From the NCBI GenBank assembly GCA_027924585.1, contig BSBM01000711.1:6893001-6957000 (forward strand): a DNA stretch of 64,000 bases. Reading direction: 5' to 3'. This document shows positions 43,530-55,825 of this stretch, one piece after another. Positions within the stretch are counted from its first letter, which is position 1. The number at the start of each line of letters is the position of its first letter. The stretch comes from Larix kaempferi (lineage: Eukaryota > Streptophyta > Pinopsida > Pinales > Pinaceae). The notes beneath the pieces are model-generated. The model saw only the letters and a list, made by a program, of their open reading frames with translations, was not told the origin of the DNA and made no database searches. The translations under genes and the position numbers were made by a program.

Positions 43530-46500
43530 TGTAACATTCCGATAATTTCATAAAAATTTAAAATTTTTAAAACAGCATTAAATGTTAAAAATTATGAATG
43601 CGGAAATAATAAATGCTTCATAAGACACCATTGAAATATTGAAGTCATTAATGTAGAAAACAAATTAATTACTGGGTCTCATAACTAAAAACATTTTAAT
43701 AACAACGACACATCATACTTCTTTTAACATACTTACGTCATTAGTTTTTTTGTTTATGTTAACTGTAAATCGAAAAGTCATGCGATCATGCTTTCTTGAC
43801 AAGGTACTGACAGTTTGTTTCTTTTATGACGATGGAAGGGGTCCTATGGGGTACCCTAAGGCTTACTTAGCTACGTTAGCTAAAGCATTTGAACATGTCC
43901 TTCTTGCGCAGATTCGCAAGTAAGGGTAACACGACAAATCAAGTGTTTTAAGAGCAATTATGATTTTCATTAATCATCAATGTTTAGTGAAAATACCATG
44001 TACTTCCTTGCTTTAGGTATGGATCTTTGTCTAACTTAGATATGTCATAATGATCGTGAATTTTTTGACTTCGTAAAGAGCCTTGTATTAACGAGTCATG
44101 AAATACTTAGCATGTTTGGATGAACATGGAAATTTTGAAAAAACAACTATAGTAAAATATGCATTCCTAAATGCGTGAACAAACTTAATAGTATTCACTA
44201 TTATCCTACCCTTTATATTTATGATATTTCCAACATAGGAGTTACAATTATATGGATTGACCTTTTCTATAAATTAATCAAATAATATAATGAACTATGA
44301 GATATGGACAAATGAATACGTTGTAAATAATGGGACTCTAACCATACCCTAACTATGGAATACGACTTGTATTAATTCAAAAGTGTGAACCACTCATGAT
44401 GTAGCAAACCATGGAATAGTCATGTATTAAAGTTGTAACCATAAGTTTGATTCACTGGAAGGTGATATGATGGGTTAATAAATGTTTGGAGTACGAGTAA
44501 GCTGGCAACGATAATGAGACAGGTCTTAAGCATTTAAGTCACCTAACTGTTGTCTTGACATGGACGTATATTGGATGCTCTCGTGACCGATTAGCATGTG
44601 AGGCAATCTACAATTTACACTTGGTCATCGAGCTGTATCAACTTTGATCCAGGATCTACTGAGTTGGAAACAACGTAGATGAGATAATAAATAAGTTATT
44701 AATGAAATGGTTGTCCAATTCTCAATGTGTTTAGCTGGCAGTGAGCTCCATCATTGATCTTGTGATCTATCAGGCTTTGAACTGGAACCCTAATCTCCAC
44801 CATGCTTATGCGATTGTTAGTTTTTCTTGTCATTCAATGTGTTGGGTATGGGCTCTATGGAGAGGCCAACAGGCCGAGGATTTTCAGGGTTTAGCTTAAA
44901 CAATGTTCAGAGATCCTTCCTGAGACTAGATACCGTGACCTAGTGAAAGTAGTTCTTAATAATTGTAAATAGTTTAAGACTTGCGCTTTTTGCAAAAGAT
45001 TACAATAGTTCTTTTGGCGTTGGAGGTTCGAGCCTAGGGTCTATGTTCTTGTATGTTGAAGGTGTATTCTTCAAGGTTTTCTGACTATTTTATAAAGAAC
45101 CAAGGTTCAATTCTTGAGCAAGGTTGTACTTTTGTTTACAGAACTGGAACCTCCTTGCCGAGACTTCGATAGAAGTTACAAAAGTTTAAAATATTGCAAG
45201 ATTGAATTCTTTCTTCGTGAGTGAGAGAGTGTTGGTCTAGGGTTTTTGTTGAAGTATGTTGAACCGGGTTCGATTCTTAATCAATGGTAACTAGTGATCT
45301 CATAACTGGAGCTCTATCCTCCAAATGTTGGATGGATGGCTTCGTCGATTAAGCTTGTAGAAGTATCTCCTGAAAACGAAGGTAATATCTTGTTCTAAAT
45401 GTTTTTGCTGTATTTTAATACATCAATAATTATATCCAACTTCTTCAATAATCATTTATGGGTTTTGTATGACAGGTTTTAGTCCTCGTCGAAACTTACT
45501 TACTCGAAACATGGTGGGAGAGTGTTGCTTGTCCACCGGTAAGCCTCGGTGGTTTCCTTACCTCGTTGGTACTCCTAGTTCAGTTGTGGTTGATGATTGA
45601 TAAATGATAAGGTTTTGGTGTTAGGTTTCCTGGCATGGTTTTCATCCAATGTGTGTAACTATTGGGATTCAGTGTTAAATTCCCAGTCGCTAAGTCTCTA
45701 GGCTAAGCTAGTTACTGCAGCGTTGACTGTGGTTTTTTTTTTTTGGTTGAAAGATACCTTGTTTGGAGATGTAAATACTAAGGGTTAGACCTTCATCAAT
45801 TTGAATGGAAAAACTATATAAAAACTTCAAATGAATACTGTGTAACGTCTTCGTCATTTCTAAATAAATAACTAATTGTTTTGATTGAATGATTACAGTC
45901 GTTGGTTGACTTATCTCTATGAAAATAATAGTGGTTCCATGATAAGAATGGAAATATGAAACTGTGTTTGCACTGGAACAAAATGAAGAATGTAATGGTT
46001 GTTTTCCAACCAATTAATTGATGCTTGGATTATAAAAATATTTTTAATGAAGTAAAAAGGCTGTTAGCCGTGAAGCCAAATCATTTTCAGTCGTGAAATC
46101 GGAGTTTTGTGCTATTTTTAAGTTGTAGTTTGAAAATAGTGTTATTTTAATGGAACTATATGCGAAGGGTTTTGATGGCAATCTAGTGTTTGTATCTAGA
46201 TTTTAAACTATTATTAGAATGAGGTCGAGAGCCGAAACTCCATGTTTTCAGTTTGTAACTTGGAAATAAAATATAAATGCAGTACTTCGTTTTTTTTTTT
46301 TAAATAACAAAATATAGTTAAAAAAAAATTTGTAAAGGATAAACTCTGATTTAAATGACGAAATATTTCATTATACAAAAGTATGGAAATGTAGATGGAT
46401 AGAATGCATGAAATCAGTTTTCAAAAGAAATAGCTATTGATAAATGAAACCCTAGTTAAAGACAAAATTTTCACTTTTAGTTTTCAGTAAAGAAGATTGT

Positions 46501-47596
46501 TGCTATAACTATGTTTTGATATGATATTCTGCATTCTAAGTTTAAGCACTTATATTTAATAATGCAGTCTTTAAAAGACATCTACACAATGTTACTCTAA
46601 TCATTCAATTAGCATTCTACTTATCATTAATCTATCTAATTATTACCTCTCTGTACTAGAGTATGATGCAAAGCCAGTATGGGGAAAAATACAGAGCAGG
46701 TTATTTAATCAATCATTTCACCTGTTAAATCATTCTCATTCAGAAATCATTTTTAGGTCAGAAAATAAAACCATTTCTTCTGTATGCTTTTAACTATATG
46801 ACCTACTGTTAAATGCAGAATTTTTTTGACTGAATATAATAACAAAAATGTAGAATCTGATAATTTTGTAGGAGAAACAAATCACCCAAGGGTCTTGTTC
46901 CACCCAACCTACTCTAGAAGGCAACCAAAATTACTTTCCTTAGGACCCCCAAGCCTATTCACTAAACCACCAGGAAGACGATTCTGTAGAAGCTTTAGGA
47001 CCTCGAATTTGCAGCAACAAAGTAGATCATCAAGTCATAAAGACTCAGCAGTCAAAGAGACCTGCACCAGCACCTCTGGTTTCCTTCTCAGAATAATTAG
47101 TAGACTCAAAATGCACTACCACTTATCCTCCCTATTCAAATCTCTCAGTGATCACTTGATACACTTGAGGAATATTTCTGCAGAAAATATTGTAGAGCTG
47201 CCTGCTCAATTCGAATTGCCTTATCTAGGCTGCCTAGACCTTTTAGTAGTTAACTTGGTCATTAATGAGCTAACAGCTCTCTTCCACCCACCTGGGGGAT
47301 AATGCCACAAATTTAGGGGTAGTTGTCCCATAACCAACAGCTAGTGGTGGAGTGCAAATGTTACCATCTGTCCCATGCCTTCTAACAACTTTCATTCCTC
47401 CTAGTGGGTCAGTGAACACTCATTTAACAGTTCCCTTGGGTGTTTGTATCATGTTTTAATTTATTTAATAATAATAATAAGTCATTATAGTCATCCTTGA
47501 CCAGATTTGGTCATAATTACAAAACTTTGTAATTAAATTTTAACATAATGTATTTTGAAAATAAAATAAATATTCTCAATATTTGGGTAGGTGACA
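43530..47596. mobile_element. Insertion D: 4.07-kb non-coding element, probable solo LTR
   Basis: Begins TGTAACATTCCG, ends GTAGGTGACA, and is flanked by the perfect TSD CAATA (43525-43529 and 47597-47601). It interrupts K's protease between the LLG codons and GDDEP. I find no retrotransposon protein and no internal terminal repeat. The solo-LTR reading follows from the 5-bp TSD and TG...CA ends. Orientation is not determined. Confidence 0.78.
46826..47302 (+). CDS. Unrecognised 158-codon ORF inside D
   Basis: Uninterrupted from ATG to TAA and not made of simple repeats. The protein is basic and Ser-rich in the N-terminal half (RRFCRSFRTSNLQQQSRSSS), followed by a leucine-rich half (LDLLVVNLVINELTALF). 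I recognise no domain. In AT-rich sequence without other long frames an ORF of this length is mildly unusual, but it may be chance. Confidence 0.2.
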   Translation: MTEYNNKNVESDNFVGETNHPRVLFHPTYSRRQPKLLSLGPPSLFTKPPGRRFCRSFRTSNLQQQSRSSSHKDSAVKETCTSTSGFLLRIISRLKMHYHLSSLFKSLSDHLIHLRNISAENIVELPAQFELPYLGCLDLLVVNLVINELTALFHPPGG

Positions 47597-47601
47597 CAAT
47601 A

Positions 47602-47720
47602 AAACATTTCCAAAATCACCTGGAACATAATCATGAAAGAATTTCCTATGGGGTGTAGCATGACATGAAGCCCCTGAATCTACTACCCAGTAATCACTAG
47701 TATTATCTAATGCAAGAATT
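47602..47720 (-). pseudogene. Copia K protease
   Basis: Minus strand: DYWVVDSGASCHATPHRKFF, with the canonical D-S-G. It then runs into DFGNVLL where D inserted; the flap half lies at 43524 and below. Confidence 0.88.
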
Positions 47721-48546
47721 AAAGCACATTTTAACACATCACTTGCTACATTTGCTTCATGAGTAGTCTCCTGTTGTCCATCTCCTTTCTTCTTTAGATA
47801 TCTATCGTATTTATTTAGATGTCCTTTCTTCCCTGAGTTCTAGCACTCTATATTTTCGAGTTCGGACTTGATCTGCCCTTCCTAGAATTCCCATGATTAC
47901 TTGGGCTCTTTCCTCTCTCCCTTTTTCTTCCCCTTCACTCCATGGTCAACACATTATCTAATGTCTCACCTATTCTTTTCCTTCGCATTTCCTCACTAAG
48001 AATAACAACAACAACATCACCAAATTTCAAGGTTTTTGAACCAAAGACATAGTTACTTATAACCATAACCAAGCCATTCCATATTTCTAGCAATGAGCAC
48101 AAGATTAGAAGAGCCCTAACCTCATATTCAAAGTTCACTTTTACATAACTTAGTTGATTAGAAATCGTATTAAATTCATTTAAATGGTCAGCAACCAACC
48201 CACCTTCTGACATATTCATATTAAATAAGTGCTTCATTAGAAATACCTTGTTGGAGGCTGAGGGTTTTTCATACAGTTTAGTCAATGCTCTCATTAGACC
48301 CTCCATTGTCTTTTCTTTTGAAATATTGAAAGCAACCGATGAATCCAGGCACAACCGTATTTTTCCTAGTTCCTTTCTGTCAATAACCTCTTATTCTTCA
48401 TCCTTCATAGCCATCGATTGTTTTGTTTTTCCTCCCAATGGTAGGAATATATCCTTTTGATACAAATAGTCCTCCATTTTCATCTTCCATAATTGGTATT
48501 TTTGGCTGTTAAATTTGTTGACCCTAAACTTTCCTTCTCCCGCCAT
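47721..48546 (-). pseudogene. Copia K gag
   Basis: The ATG at 48546 (MAGEGKFRVNKFNSQKYQLW) lies about 75 bases after the PBS. The copia Gag core follows: LTKLYEKPSASNKVFLMKHL, NMNMSEGGLVADHLNEFNTI, SLLEIWNGLVMVISN. A decayed zinc knuckle (CxNSGKKGHLNKY) is near 47845. One TAA interrupts the N-terminus and two or more stops hit the basic C-terminus. Confidence 0.9.
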
Positions 48547-48609
48547 TGCTCCCACTCGAACCAGGAACCCTTCTTTCCTACAATTTTATGCACCAAATAG
48601 GCCTTTGGA

Positions 48610-48621
48610 TCTTATACCAAT
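48610..48621 (-). promoter_or_regulatory. Copia K primer-binding site
   Basis: The minus strand reads TTGGTATAAGATC right after the LTR, matching initiator-Met site TGGTATCAGAGC at 10 of 12 positions. Confidence 0.8.
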
Positions 48622-49231
48622 TGTTAGAAAAATAGGAACGCAAAATAATAGCATAAAATAAGATGTAGAAATAAAACACATAAACACAATACAAAAGAGA
48701 CACCAATATATGTGGTTCACACAATATGGGATACGTCCACGGAGAAATTGGCAGTCCTTTTATTATACCGTCCAACAAATGAAGGGATACAACCTGCAAC
48801 ACATCCATTGCAACTTCTTCTTCACTCTCTCATAGTCTCTCTCACACAATAACAAAGATCTTTACAATACTACAATACAATACACAACTGTATTACAATC
48901 CCTTCCTTTTAAAAAGGGATTACCATGGGAAAATACCACAAGATACCCAATACCATGAGCCCGTAAATCACCCATTGTTGACCAAATCATGACTATGAAA
49001 TTACAACATTTTACAAGCCATTTTTTCCATAATTTCCACTATGGGGGTACTTCCCTTGAACCCCCGCCAGGGGGGATCTCCCAAAAGTAGTCACCCCCCC
49101 TCCCCCTTGGACCCCCCATGGCAACTATAGTAGGGGAGGAAGCCCCCCCATACCCCCCAATCATGGTATGGAATCCAGACACAACTGAAACATGACCTCT
49201 GAATCAGGAAGATTAGGCTCCACAACCAACA
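48622..49231 (-). repeat. Copia K 5' LTR (610 bp)
   Basis: Partner of 39640-40247, roughly 15% different by eye in the stretch aligned. It has the same G/C-run island at about 49035-49160. Confidence 0.93.
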
Positions 49232-49560
49232 TTACATGCTTTAAAAATAATCATTTTCTCTTACATTGCATAAATTTGAGAAGTCACTTGAGGAGAAAGT
49301 AGTATAAAAGTTTTATTTTCTTTTGGAACCTTTCTTCTCCAAATTAAAGAATTTATTGATTGTGTTTTGCAAACACCACATATTACATTCTTAGATAGGA
49401 ATCAGTGTCTCTTAATTCGCTTGGATTATGAGGATTCATTGAAAGAGGAAAAAATAGGAAGTTGTTTATGCTTTGAAACATTTTCTTTTTCAAGTTGGAA
49501 ATTTGATTTCATTTGGAAACTTTACATGTTGCATGGTTCGGAAAAAGATTGATAAACCTC
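49232..49560. repeat. ~150-bp degenerate tandem repeat flanking K
   Basis: Monomers start near 49275 and 49424, and a third begins at 39526 and is completed at 49232-49274. Shared phrases are GA(A/G)nTTCACTnGA, AGTAGnAAGTT and TTTGnAACnTTTCTTTTTC. Confidence 0.6.
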
Positions 49561-50619
49561 TTACTTTTCCTTAATTTAGAGTGTTCATCGAATTGAAAGA
49601 GTGAATTTTGTAAGCATACATGCATTTAATGGTTCCACCCATCGAGTCATATAACATCATTCAATCTCATTCCACCCCTACAAGACTAAACAAATTTACC
49701 TTAAACTGAACGTTTTAATCTAAAAAAAAAACAAGATTTCATTTTGATTGCAAACCAACATTAGCTTAAGCTAGGGCCTTGGTTTCGTACCGGAGAGTAA
49801 ATATCTCCAAGGCCACTAAATTTTGAAACTAGGAACTACTAAAGAGTGAAAATCCATTAGTAGAAAAAAGTGCTTATTGGGAAAGCACATCTAACACACG
49901 TTTTAAGCACGAGGTCAAGCTAGATAAGTGAAACCAGTACCCCCTTTTTTGCATGTATGGTGGGATATAAGCACACTACAATGTTGTAGTAATGTGACAA
50001 TTCCTCGGGTTGACATCACTTTGTTAGAATATCTAGTCTATGTGATTTAATGTCTTGACTTATGATTGTTCCGCTCGATCACCAATTGTGAAGTGGTAAC
50101 CATAGTTATTATTCCTAGGACACCACATGGGTCATTGCAAGTGGGGAACAATTGCGATACCTAATACGTACATAGAATCTTTGTTTCAACTCCTTGGGAG
50201 GGTGTTGGTCAAAGGCTAGTACTTTCACCCTTGTCGATTGTTACATGGAATATTAGTGTAACTATCTCTTGCCTTTGTCTAGTAATTTTTTAGGCTTGAG
50301 ACCCCTCAGTAGCTACGATTTTAGAAGGGTCCCTAATTTGGCTTTTCACTAAACTTTGGTTTTTTGGAAAAGTAATTTACTTGTTGAATCTCTTAGGAAT
50401 TTTTTAGTTGGATGAAGTTTTTACTTTTGTTGAGTCTAGTTGGCCTTAGGATTGTTTGATTCTAATTTATACATATCATAAACAATTCCTTACTTAAAAC
50501 TAAAAGTGGCTAATCTCCCAAGGCACATACAAGAATCACATCACAGTAACTCAGAAATGGAACTACCTTTGAAAATAAACAATATTATGGGATAAGTGCA
50601 CCATCAAACTTAATCTAAA
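49561..50619 (+). other. Probable LTR or leader remnant of gypsy G
   Basis: About 1 kb with no reading frame I recognise. It lies directly before G's gag, so the 5' LTR or leader should be here, but I find no clear TG...CA ends, PBS or partner copy; a 3' LTR, if any, would lie beyond the window. Confidence 0.4.
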
Positions 50620-52690
50620 GAATCCTCATCATATCATGAATCAAACACAGATTTAGTTGATGAACTTGCTCCTTTTGAAATCGAAACTTTAGAGGATGGA
50701 TTAGTTGCTTATATAAATCCACCTTTAACAAATCCATCAGATCCAATCATACATTTTGTAGGTGAGTCACTGATGGGTCACACTTCTCTTTTTAAAACTT
50801 GGTGAGATTTGCAAAACACTCCATTTGATCCATTGTCATCAACAGGAGAACATGGGTCCACACCCACGCAGCCTCAAGTGGTTGTAGTAGGTCATAATAC
50901 TTCCACATCGACCATTACAGTACCGCATAACCTAAAAATATTTTGAATACCATCCATAAGTGTGCCAATCCCATCAAGTAATGTATCCGCACCTAGAATG
51001 ACTCCAACTAGCACTTTAGTGCTGATTGGTACATTTCCAAGTTCCAATCTTGGAAATGCATCTAATTTATTGACAAGTATACCAACTAGTGGGTCTGCTC
51101 TACCAAACATGGGTTTTCCCTATGGTTGGTATGTTCAATCCCAAACCACACACACATCTAGAGGATCTCCAAATATTCATTGTATCCCAAATATTTGGCC
51201 AGGTTCTACTTCTAGGGGGGAACCCTTTATAATGGAATTCCAATATTCCTGGAGGAAGTTGTGGACCTTGGAACATGAACATTGCATGTAGTTATCCTCC
51301 ATAGGTAGGTGATAATATCCCGAGCGGTCATCCTCCAACTTATCTTAGCACAATTCTAGGGGGAAATCCAATACCCCCAACAAGTACCATGCCAAGGGGA
51401 AATGGACCACCTATCAACCCCATATCTCAATGGAGTGGTCAGGTTCGACGAAATACCCAATATTCTTGGGGCCCACCTATGCAAAGGGGAAAATGTCAAT
51501 AAATTCCAAGGACAAAATCCATGGGGCCACTAGGAACTACCTATGCAATAAGATTCTACAATGACACCAATGAAATCACCATTTCTAGCTACTCTAAATC
51601 TATCGGATTTATCCTGGTTGAGAAATGATCTTACTCTACATATGAATAGGTGGATAGCAATACAAACCAAACTCCCATCATATATACCCAAATTTGATGG
51701 AAAACCAAGAGATGGCCCATCTAAATATGTGATAACATTTCACTTATTGTGTTAATCTAACTCCCTAGTTGATGATAGTATCATGTTTTGTTTGTTTTAG
51801 TGAACCATCACAAGAAGCATTGTAAAATGGTACATTGAATTTCCTCGTAGTACATTCACAAACTTTTCATCTTTATTTATGGTATTCTTGACACATTTTA
51901 AAATTCCTATCTACTATGAAATAGGTATAGAACTATTGACTTCACTAGGAAATCCACATCTACTCATATATCTAATCATATTCATGAGTGATGGAGGCAC
52001 CAAAGGCTTATCAAAGCAGATATCCCAGATCAATTTTTAAGATACTAGTTTGTAAAATCAGTGTTGCCTACTCTTGCAAAAGATGTGGCTATGTTAAGAA
52101 ACATGACCAAATAAAAACTCATTCAAAGCACCCAAAAAATAGATTTGATTTATTCACAATTGGGCACTCTTTATGATTTAATACCCCATGCTGCAAGACT
52201 TGTGTTAGATCCAACTAGTCCTACCTAGGGACCTCATGTTGATGGTGTGATTGGTTCCGCTAATCATCTTGATCAGGTTACCCAACAATTGGGAAACATG
52301 TATGTTCAAACTTTGCAACCCAAAGTTAGCTAGGCCAAGCAACAACCTGTCAGTCCTTCCCAAACTTATGAAGTACTTACAGCCCAATACATAGACTCTC
52401 AAGGAAACAAAAAAAGAAAAATTGCAACTCTAGTAGAGGACTGGCACCAAACCAGAACAATCTGATAGAAGGCACCCAAGAGAAAAAAAAATCAAGTTCC
52501 CTTGTAAAATATGCCATGGATACCATCCCACTCATCAATGCCCTTTTATGGAGGATGTTCATCAAATGATGGCTCAACGTGGTGGGGAAAAACAAAAAAT
52601 CACCATGTTTACACAGTCCTTCCTAGAGAAACAACAACAAATGGTTGTTGCAATGTCAGTACCTCCACCAGGGGTAAGCTAGGATAACCT
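50620..52690 (+). pseudogene. Element G gag
   Basis: N-terminal portion is Ser/Thr/Pro-rich (VDELAPFEIETLEDGLVAYI; PSSNVSAPRMTPTSTLVLIG). The capsid-like section near 51600-52000 includes PFLATLNLSDLSWLRNDLTL, KFDGKPRDGPSKYVITFH and WYIEFP. A zinc-binding C-x2-C-x6-H-x-C motif (CKICHGYHPTHQC) lies near 52505. At least three frame changes and many stops. Confidence 0.75.
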
Positions 52691-52727
52691 TCCACAAGGG
52701 GGAAATCCTCCAATTGCTAATGTATTC

Positions 52728-53420
52728 ATGTGTGATCATGAGGTGAACATTCAAACAAGAGCCCATTCTTGTGATGTCCCTCCTAGTAATTTGTATACAT
52801 TAGCATCACAACCAAATGGTTCTCTCAGCATTGACAAATCAACCATTGACATAGTATCTCTCCTTCCCAAAGGGGTTCTACGTAGAACAATGCATAATTC
52901 TAATGTGAGATCTTCTCATAACTATAATGTCATTGAATATTTAGCTCAAGAACCATGTTCCATGTTGCCTCTAGAGGTATTGCAATATTGTCCTACAAAA
53001 AGAAAGGAATTATTATCTACAATCATGAATGTTGATCCATTTGATGCTAATTTGATCTCATTTGACTTAGTCCATTTATCATGTAGGATCCCGTCACAAA
53101 TTTATTTTTAATTCAAAGTATCATCTTGTGGTAAGAACATTTTTTGAACCATAATTGATGAAGGGGTCTCAACTTGTGTCATGCCATTGAAATGTTGGAA
53201 AGCATTAGGAGCACCCACCTTAGCTCCATCCCACACTATGCTAAAGGCATTTGATGAGATTTATTTCCCTCCCCGTGGACTTATTGCATCCTACCTAAAT
53301 GAATTGGGAGGAAAAACAGTCACAGTTGATGTTGAGGTAGTAGACACACCCATAGACTACAATTTTATATTGGGATGCAGTTGGCTACATGCTATGACGG
53401 TTATAGTAACTTAATTGTTC
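52728..53420 (+). pseudogene. Element G protease region
   Basis: A linker (52728-53111) with no stops is followed by TIIDEGVSTCVMPLKCW, whose D-E-G replaces D-S/T-G at the protease active site. AFDEIYFPPRGL, LGGKTVTVDVEVVDTPIDYN and FILGCSWLHAMT complete the retropepsin fold. The D-E-G form is, as I recall, usual in this gypsy group and so is not necessarily decay. Confidence 0.8.
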
Positions 53421-54296
53421 TGAGTGATTCAGTTCCCTCACCAAGGAAAGATCACGATGATCAATGAGTTAGATTATTGTACGCCTGAAACTCCTATCCA
53501 ATCGAATTCTTCTTTCGTTGAGGATTCACTAAAGTGGTTCAAGACATTGAGGTAGGATTTTTCAAATATTCCTCCTCCATGGGAACTTTTACACTCCCAC
53601 CACTGATACCCAATCAACACATTTCTCCAATATTCACTATCACCGTGGAGACTTACTTCCCACTAATATCGGTTTTTCCCAAACCAATTCCAGTGGATGA
53701 CTTAACTTTATTGTAAGAGGTCTCGATGGAATGCTTAATGGTGGAAAATGATGTTGATGTAATGCCCAATTCTGTAGAAGGTGATGTATTGGTGAACAAC
53801 TTACCATTATCTTCTGTATAAGTTTCATACCAATCTATTCAAATGGATTTACCAAATGAGTATCAAAATCCTGCCCCACTATAAGAATATGATCCTTACA
53901 CTTCACCCACATGGGACATCGATACTCCCATATTTCATAACATCTTAGAGAAAAAAATTTCATTGAATGAAGCTATATTAGAAGTCATGAATGTGTTGAA
54001 ACAACCATGTGATGATATGCATCATTTCTACCTACTAGAGAATCATTGGAAGCTAGGCCTAAAAACCTTACACCTAATGATGATATGGAATGGTACCAAT
54101 GCCCCATACAAACACAAGATGTATTTGTGGAAGGGAATTTGGAAAACATTCACAAACTATTCCTAGCAATATCTCTATCAAACCATGTGTCATAGAAAAT
54201 ATTAATATCAGCTCCAATTGCTCTTCTAAGGAAATTGTGCAATATACATCTATTTTCAAAGAGTTTTGAGATGTTTTTGCTTGGTCATATGAAGAA
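53421..54296 (+). pseudogene. Element G protease-RT linker
   Basis: Begins with FPHQGKITMINELDYCTPE, which directly follows protease in this family, then degrades with many stops. A recognisable end precedes RT (FREF*DVFAWSYEEMP type), showing it is continuous with the next entry. Confidence 0.6.
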
Positions 54297-55213
54297 ATGC
54301 CCCGCATTGATCCTAGTATAGTTCAACATGAGATAAAAACATACCCCAATGTCAAAATTGTACGACAAAATTTAAGGACATTCAATCCTAAGAAATGTGC
54401 CACCATCAAAGCAGAAGTTGAGAAGATATTAAAATTTGGTTTCATTCATCCCATGCATTTAGAAAAGTTGGTATCTAATTATGTTCATGTTGATAAGAAG
54501 CAAGGGAAAATCAGAGTCTGTACTAACTTTAGGGATTTGAATTTTGAATGTCCCAAAGATAATTATCCCACCCCCTTTATTTATCATATTATATATGAGT
54601 GTGCTTGAAGCAAAATATTTTCCTTCGTGGATGGATTTTATGGATACAATCAAATACAAATAAAGAAAGAAGACTAGCACAAGATTGCTTTCATTTTCCC
54701 ATGGGGAACTTTTGCATATCGGAAAATGCCTTTTGTCCTTAAAAATGTTAGTTCCACTTTTTAGAGAGCCATGTCATATGCCTTTCACGATATTAAACAC
54801 ATTGTTGAAACTTATCTCAATGATTTGGAAGCTAGATCAAAGGTAAGGGTTAAACATTTGGCACATCTTTGTGTCATTTTCACATGTTGTCATTAGTATA
54901 ACATAAGTTTGAATATACATAAATGCATTTTTTGTGTGGTAACTGGGATATTATTTGGATTCATCGTATCCACCCATGGGATTATAGTTGATCCCTTTAT
55001 GTTTGAGGAAATAAATCAATTACCCCCCCCCCCATCGCACCCCGAAAAAAATTAGACAACTACAAAGTCTACAAGGAAATCAAAATTTTTAGTAGATTTA
55101 TTGCCAATTATGTTGAGATTTCTATAGGTTTCATGCGTCTTATTAAGCAAGATGCACCATTCATATAGGATTACCAAGCTTAACACTCATTTGATGCATT
55201 GAAAAAGGATTTA
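54297..55213 (+). pseudogene. Element G reverse transcriptase
   Basis: MPRIDPSIVQHEIKTYPN begins the domain. It continues with KIRVCTNFRDLNFECPKDNY, FSFVDGFYGYNQIQIKKED, WGTFAYRKMPFVLKN and the palm motif, where YxDD reads YLND (VETYLNDLEA). The catalytic pair is therefore damaged. The connection region follows to KKDLMS at the H insertion. Numerous stops. Confidence 0.87.
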
Positions 55214-55218
55214 ATGTC

Positions 55219-55689
55219 TCTTGGAACCTAAGGTTATGCAGTTTCATCACACCTCTAGGTATTTTGGAGACAACCAGTTGAAGGACATTAGTCGACTAGC
55301 AGAGCAGTTTACTAGAGGCTTGTCTGAGAGGTCAACTAAACGTTCGAATGAATGGTCAATGAGGTCGTGGTCATATCGACTAGAGCATCTGACTAAACTA
55401 TGGGACATTGTGGATTTCATGGAAATGGTTACAACCAATGACCCCTATTTGTGGGTCAGATCCTCCTCACTTCAAGGAATTTTGTTAGATTAGACTATAA
55501 AAGAAACACCCTATGGGTTGTGTTGGTATATCGAAATATGTTCGAATTATGTACCGATAATGCATTGTGATGTTTTAATCACAATTCATTCTGCTTAAGT
55601 CTTTAGACACCACCTCGTTTTTTGGAATATAGTTCCCTTGTGCTATTTTATTTTCAATTCTATGGTTCATATGAAGAGGCTCTCCAACA
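55219..55689 (+). repeat. Copia H 5' LTR (471 bp)
   Basis: Aligns with 59947-60433, with clear substitutions and indels. A TATAAAAG box lies at 55496-55503; the other copy has TATATAGG at 60227-60234. Confidence 0.9.
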
Positions 55690-55701
55690 TAGTATCAAAG
55701 C
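55690..55701 (+). promoter_or_regulatory. Copia H primer-binding site
   Basis: TAGTATCAAAGC, differing from TGGTATCAGAGC by two G-to-A changes. Confidence 0.8.
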
Positions 55702-55825
55702 TATTGGTTTTAACCTAGCATGTTGTATGTGAATTGTGTTGTGTTGGATCCAAGGTTGATCAACTATGACATGAATATTTCCAATTGATACCTCTTCTTG
55801 AACTTGGATTAGATATGATTGATGA

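Larger units (their letters stand above)
39640..49231 (-). mobile_element. Ty1/copia element K (interrupted by M and D)
   Basis: LTRs of 608 and 610 bp (39640-40247, 48622-49231) begin TGTTAG on the plus strand. The minus-strand order gag, protease, integrase, RT, RNase H is the copia order. The PBS next to the right LTR and the PPT (CAAGTGGGAGAT) next to the left LTR fix the orientation. Flanking five-mers are TTATG (39635-39639) and TTACA (49232-49236), an imperfect TSD with two transitions. Without D and M the element is about 5.2 kb, normal for copia. All genes are broken. Confidence 0.93.

Noticed and set aside
49561-50619. A defined 5' LTR for G
   Set aside because: I could not find terminal TG/CA, PBS or a partner; only the position suggests it.
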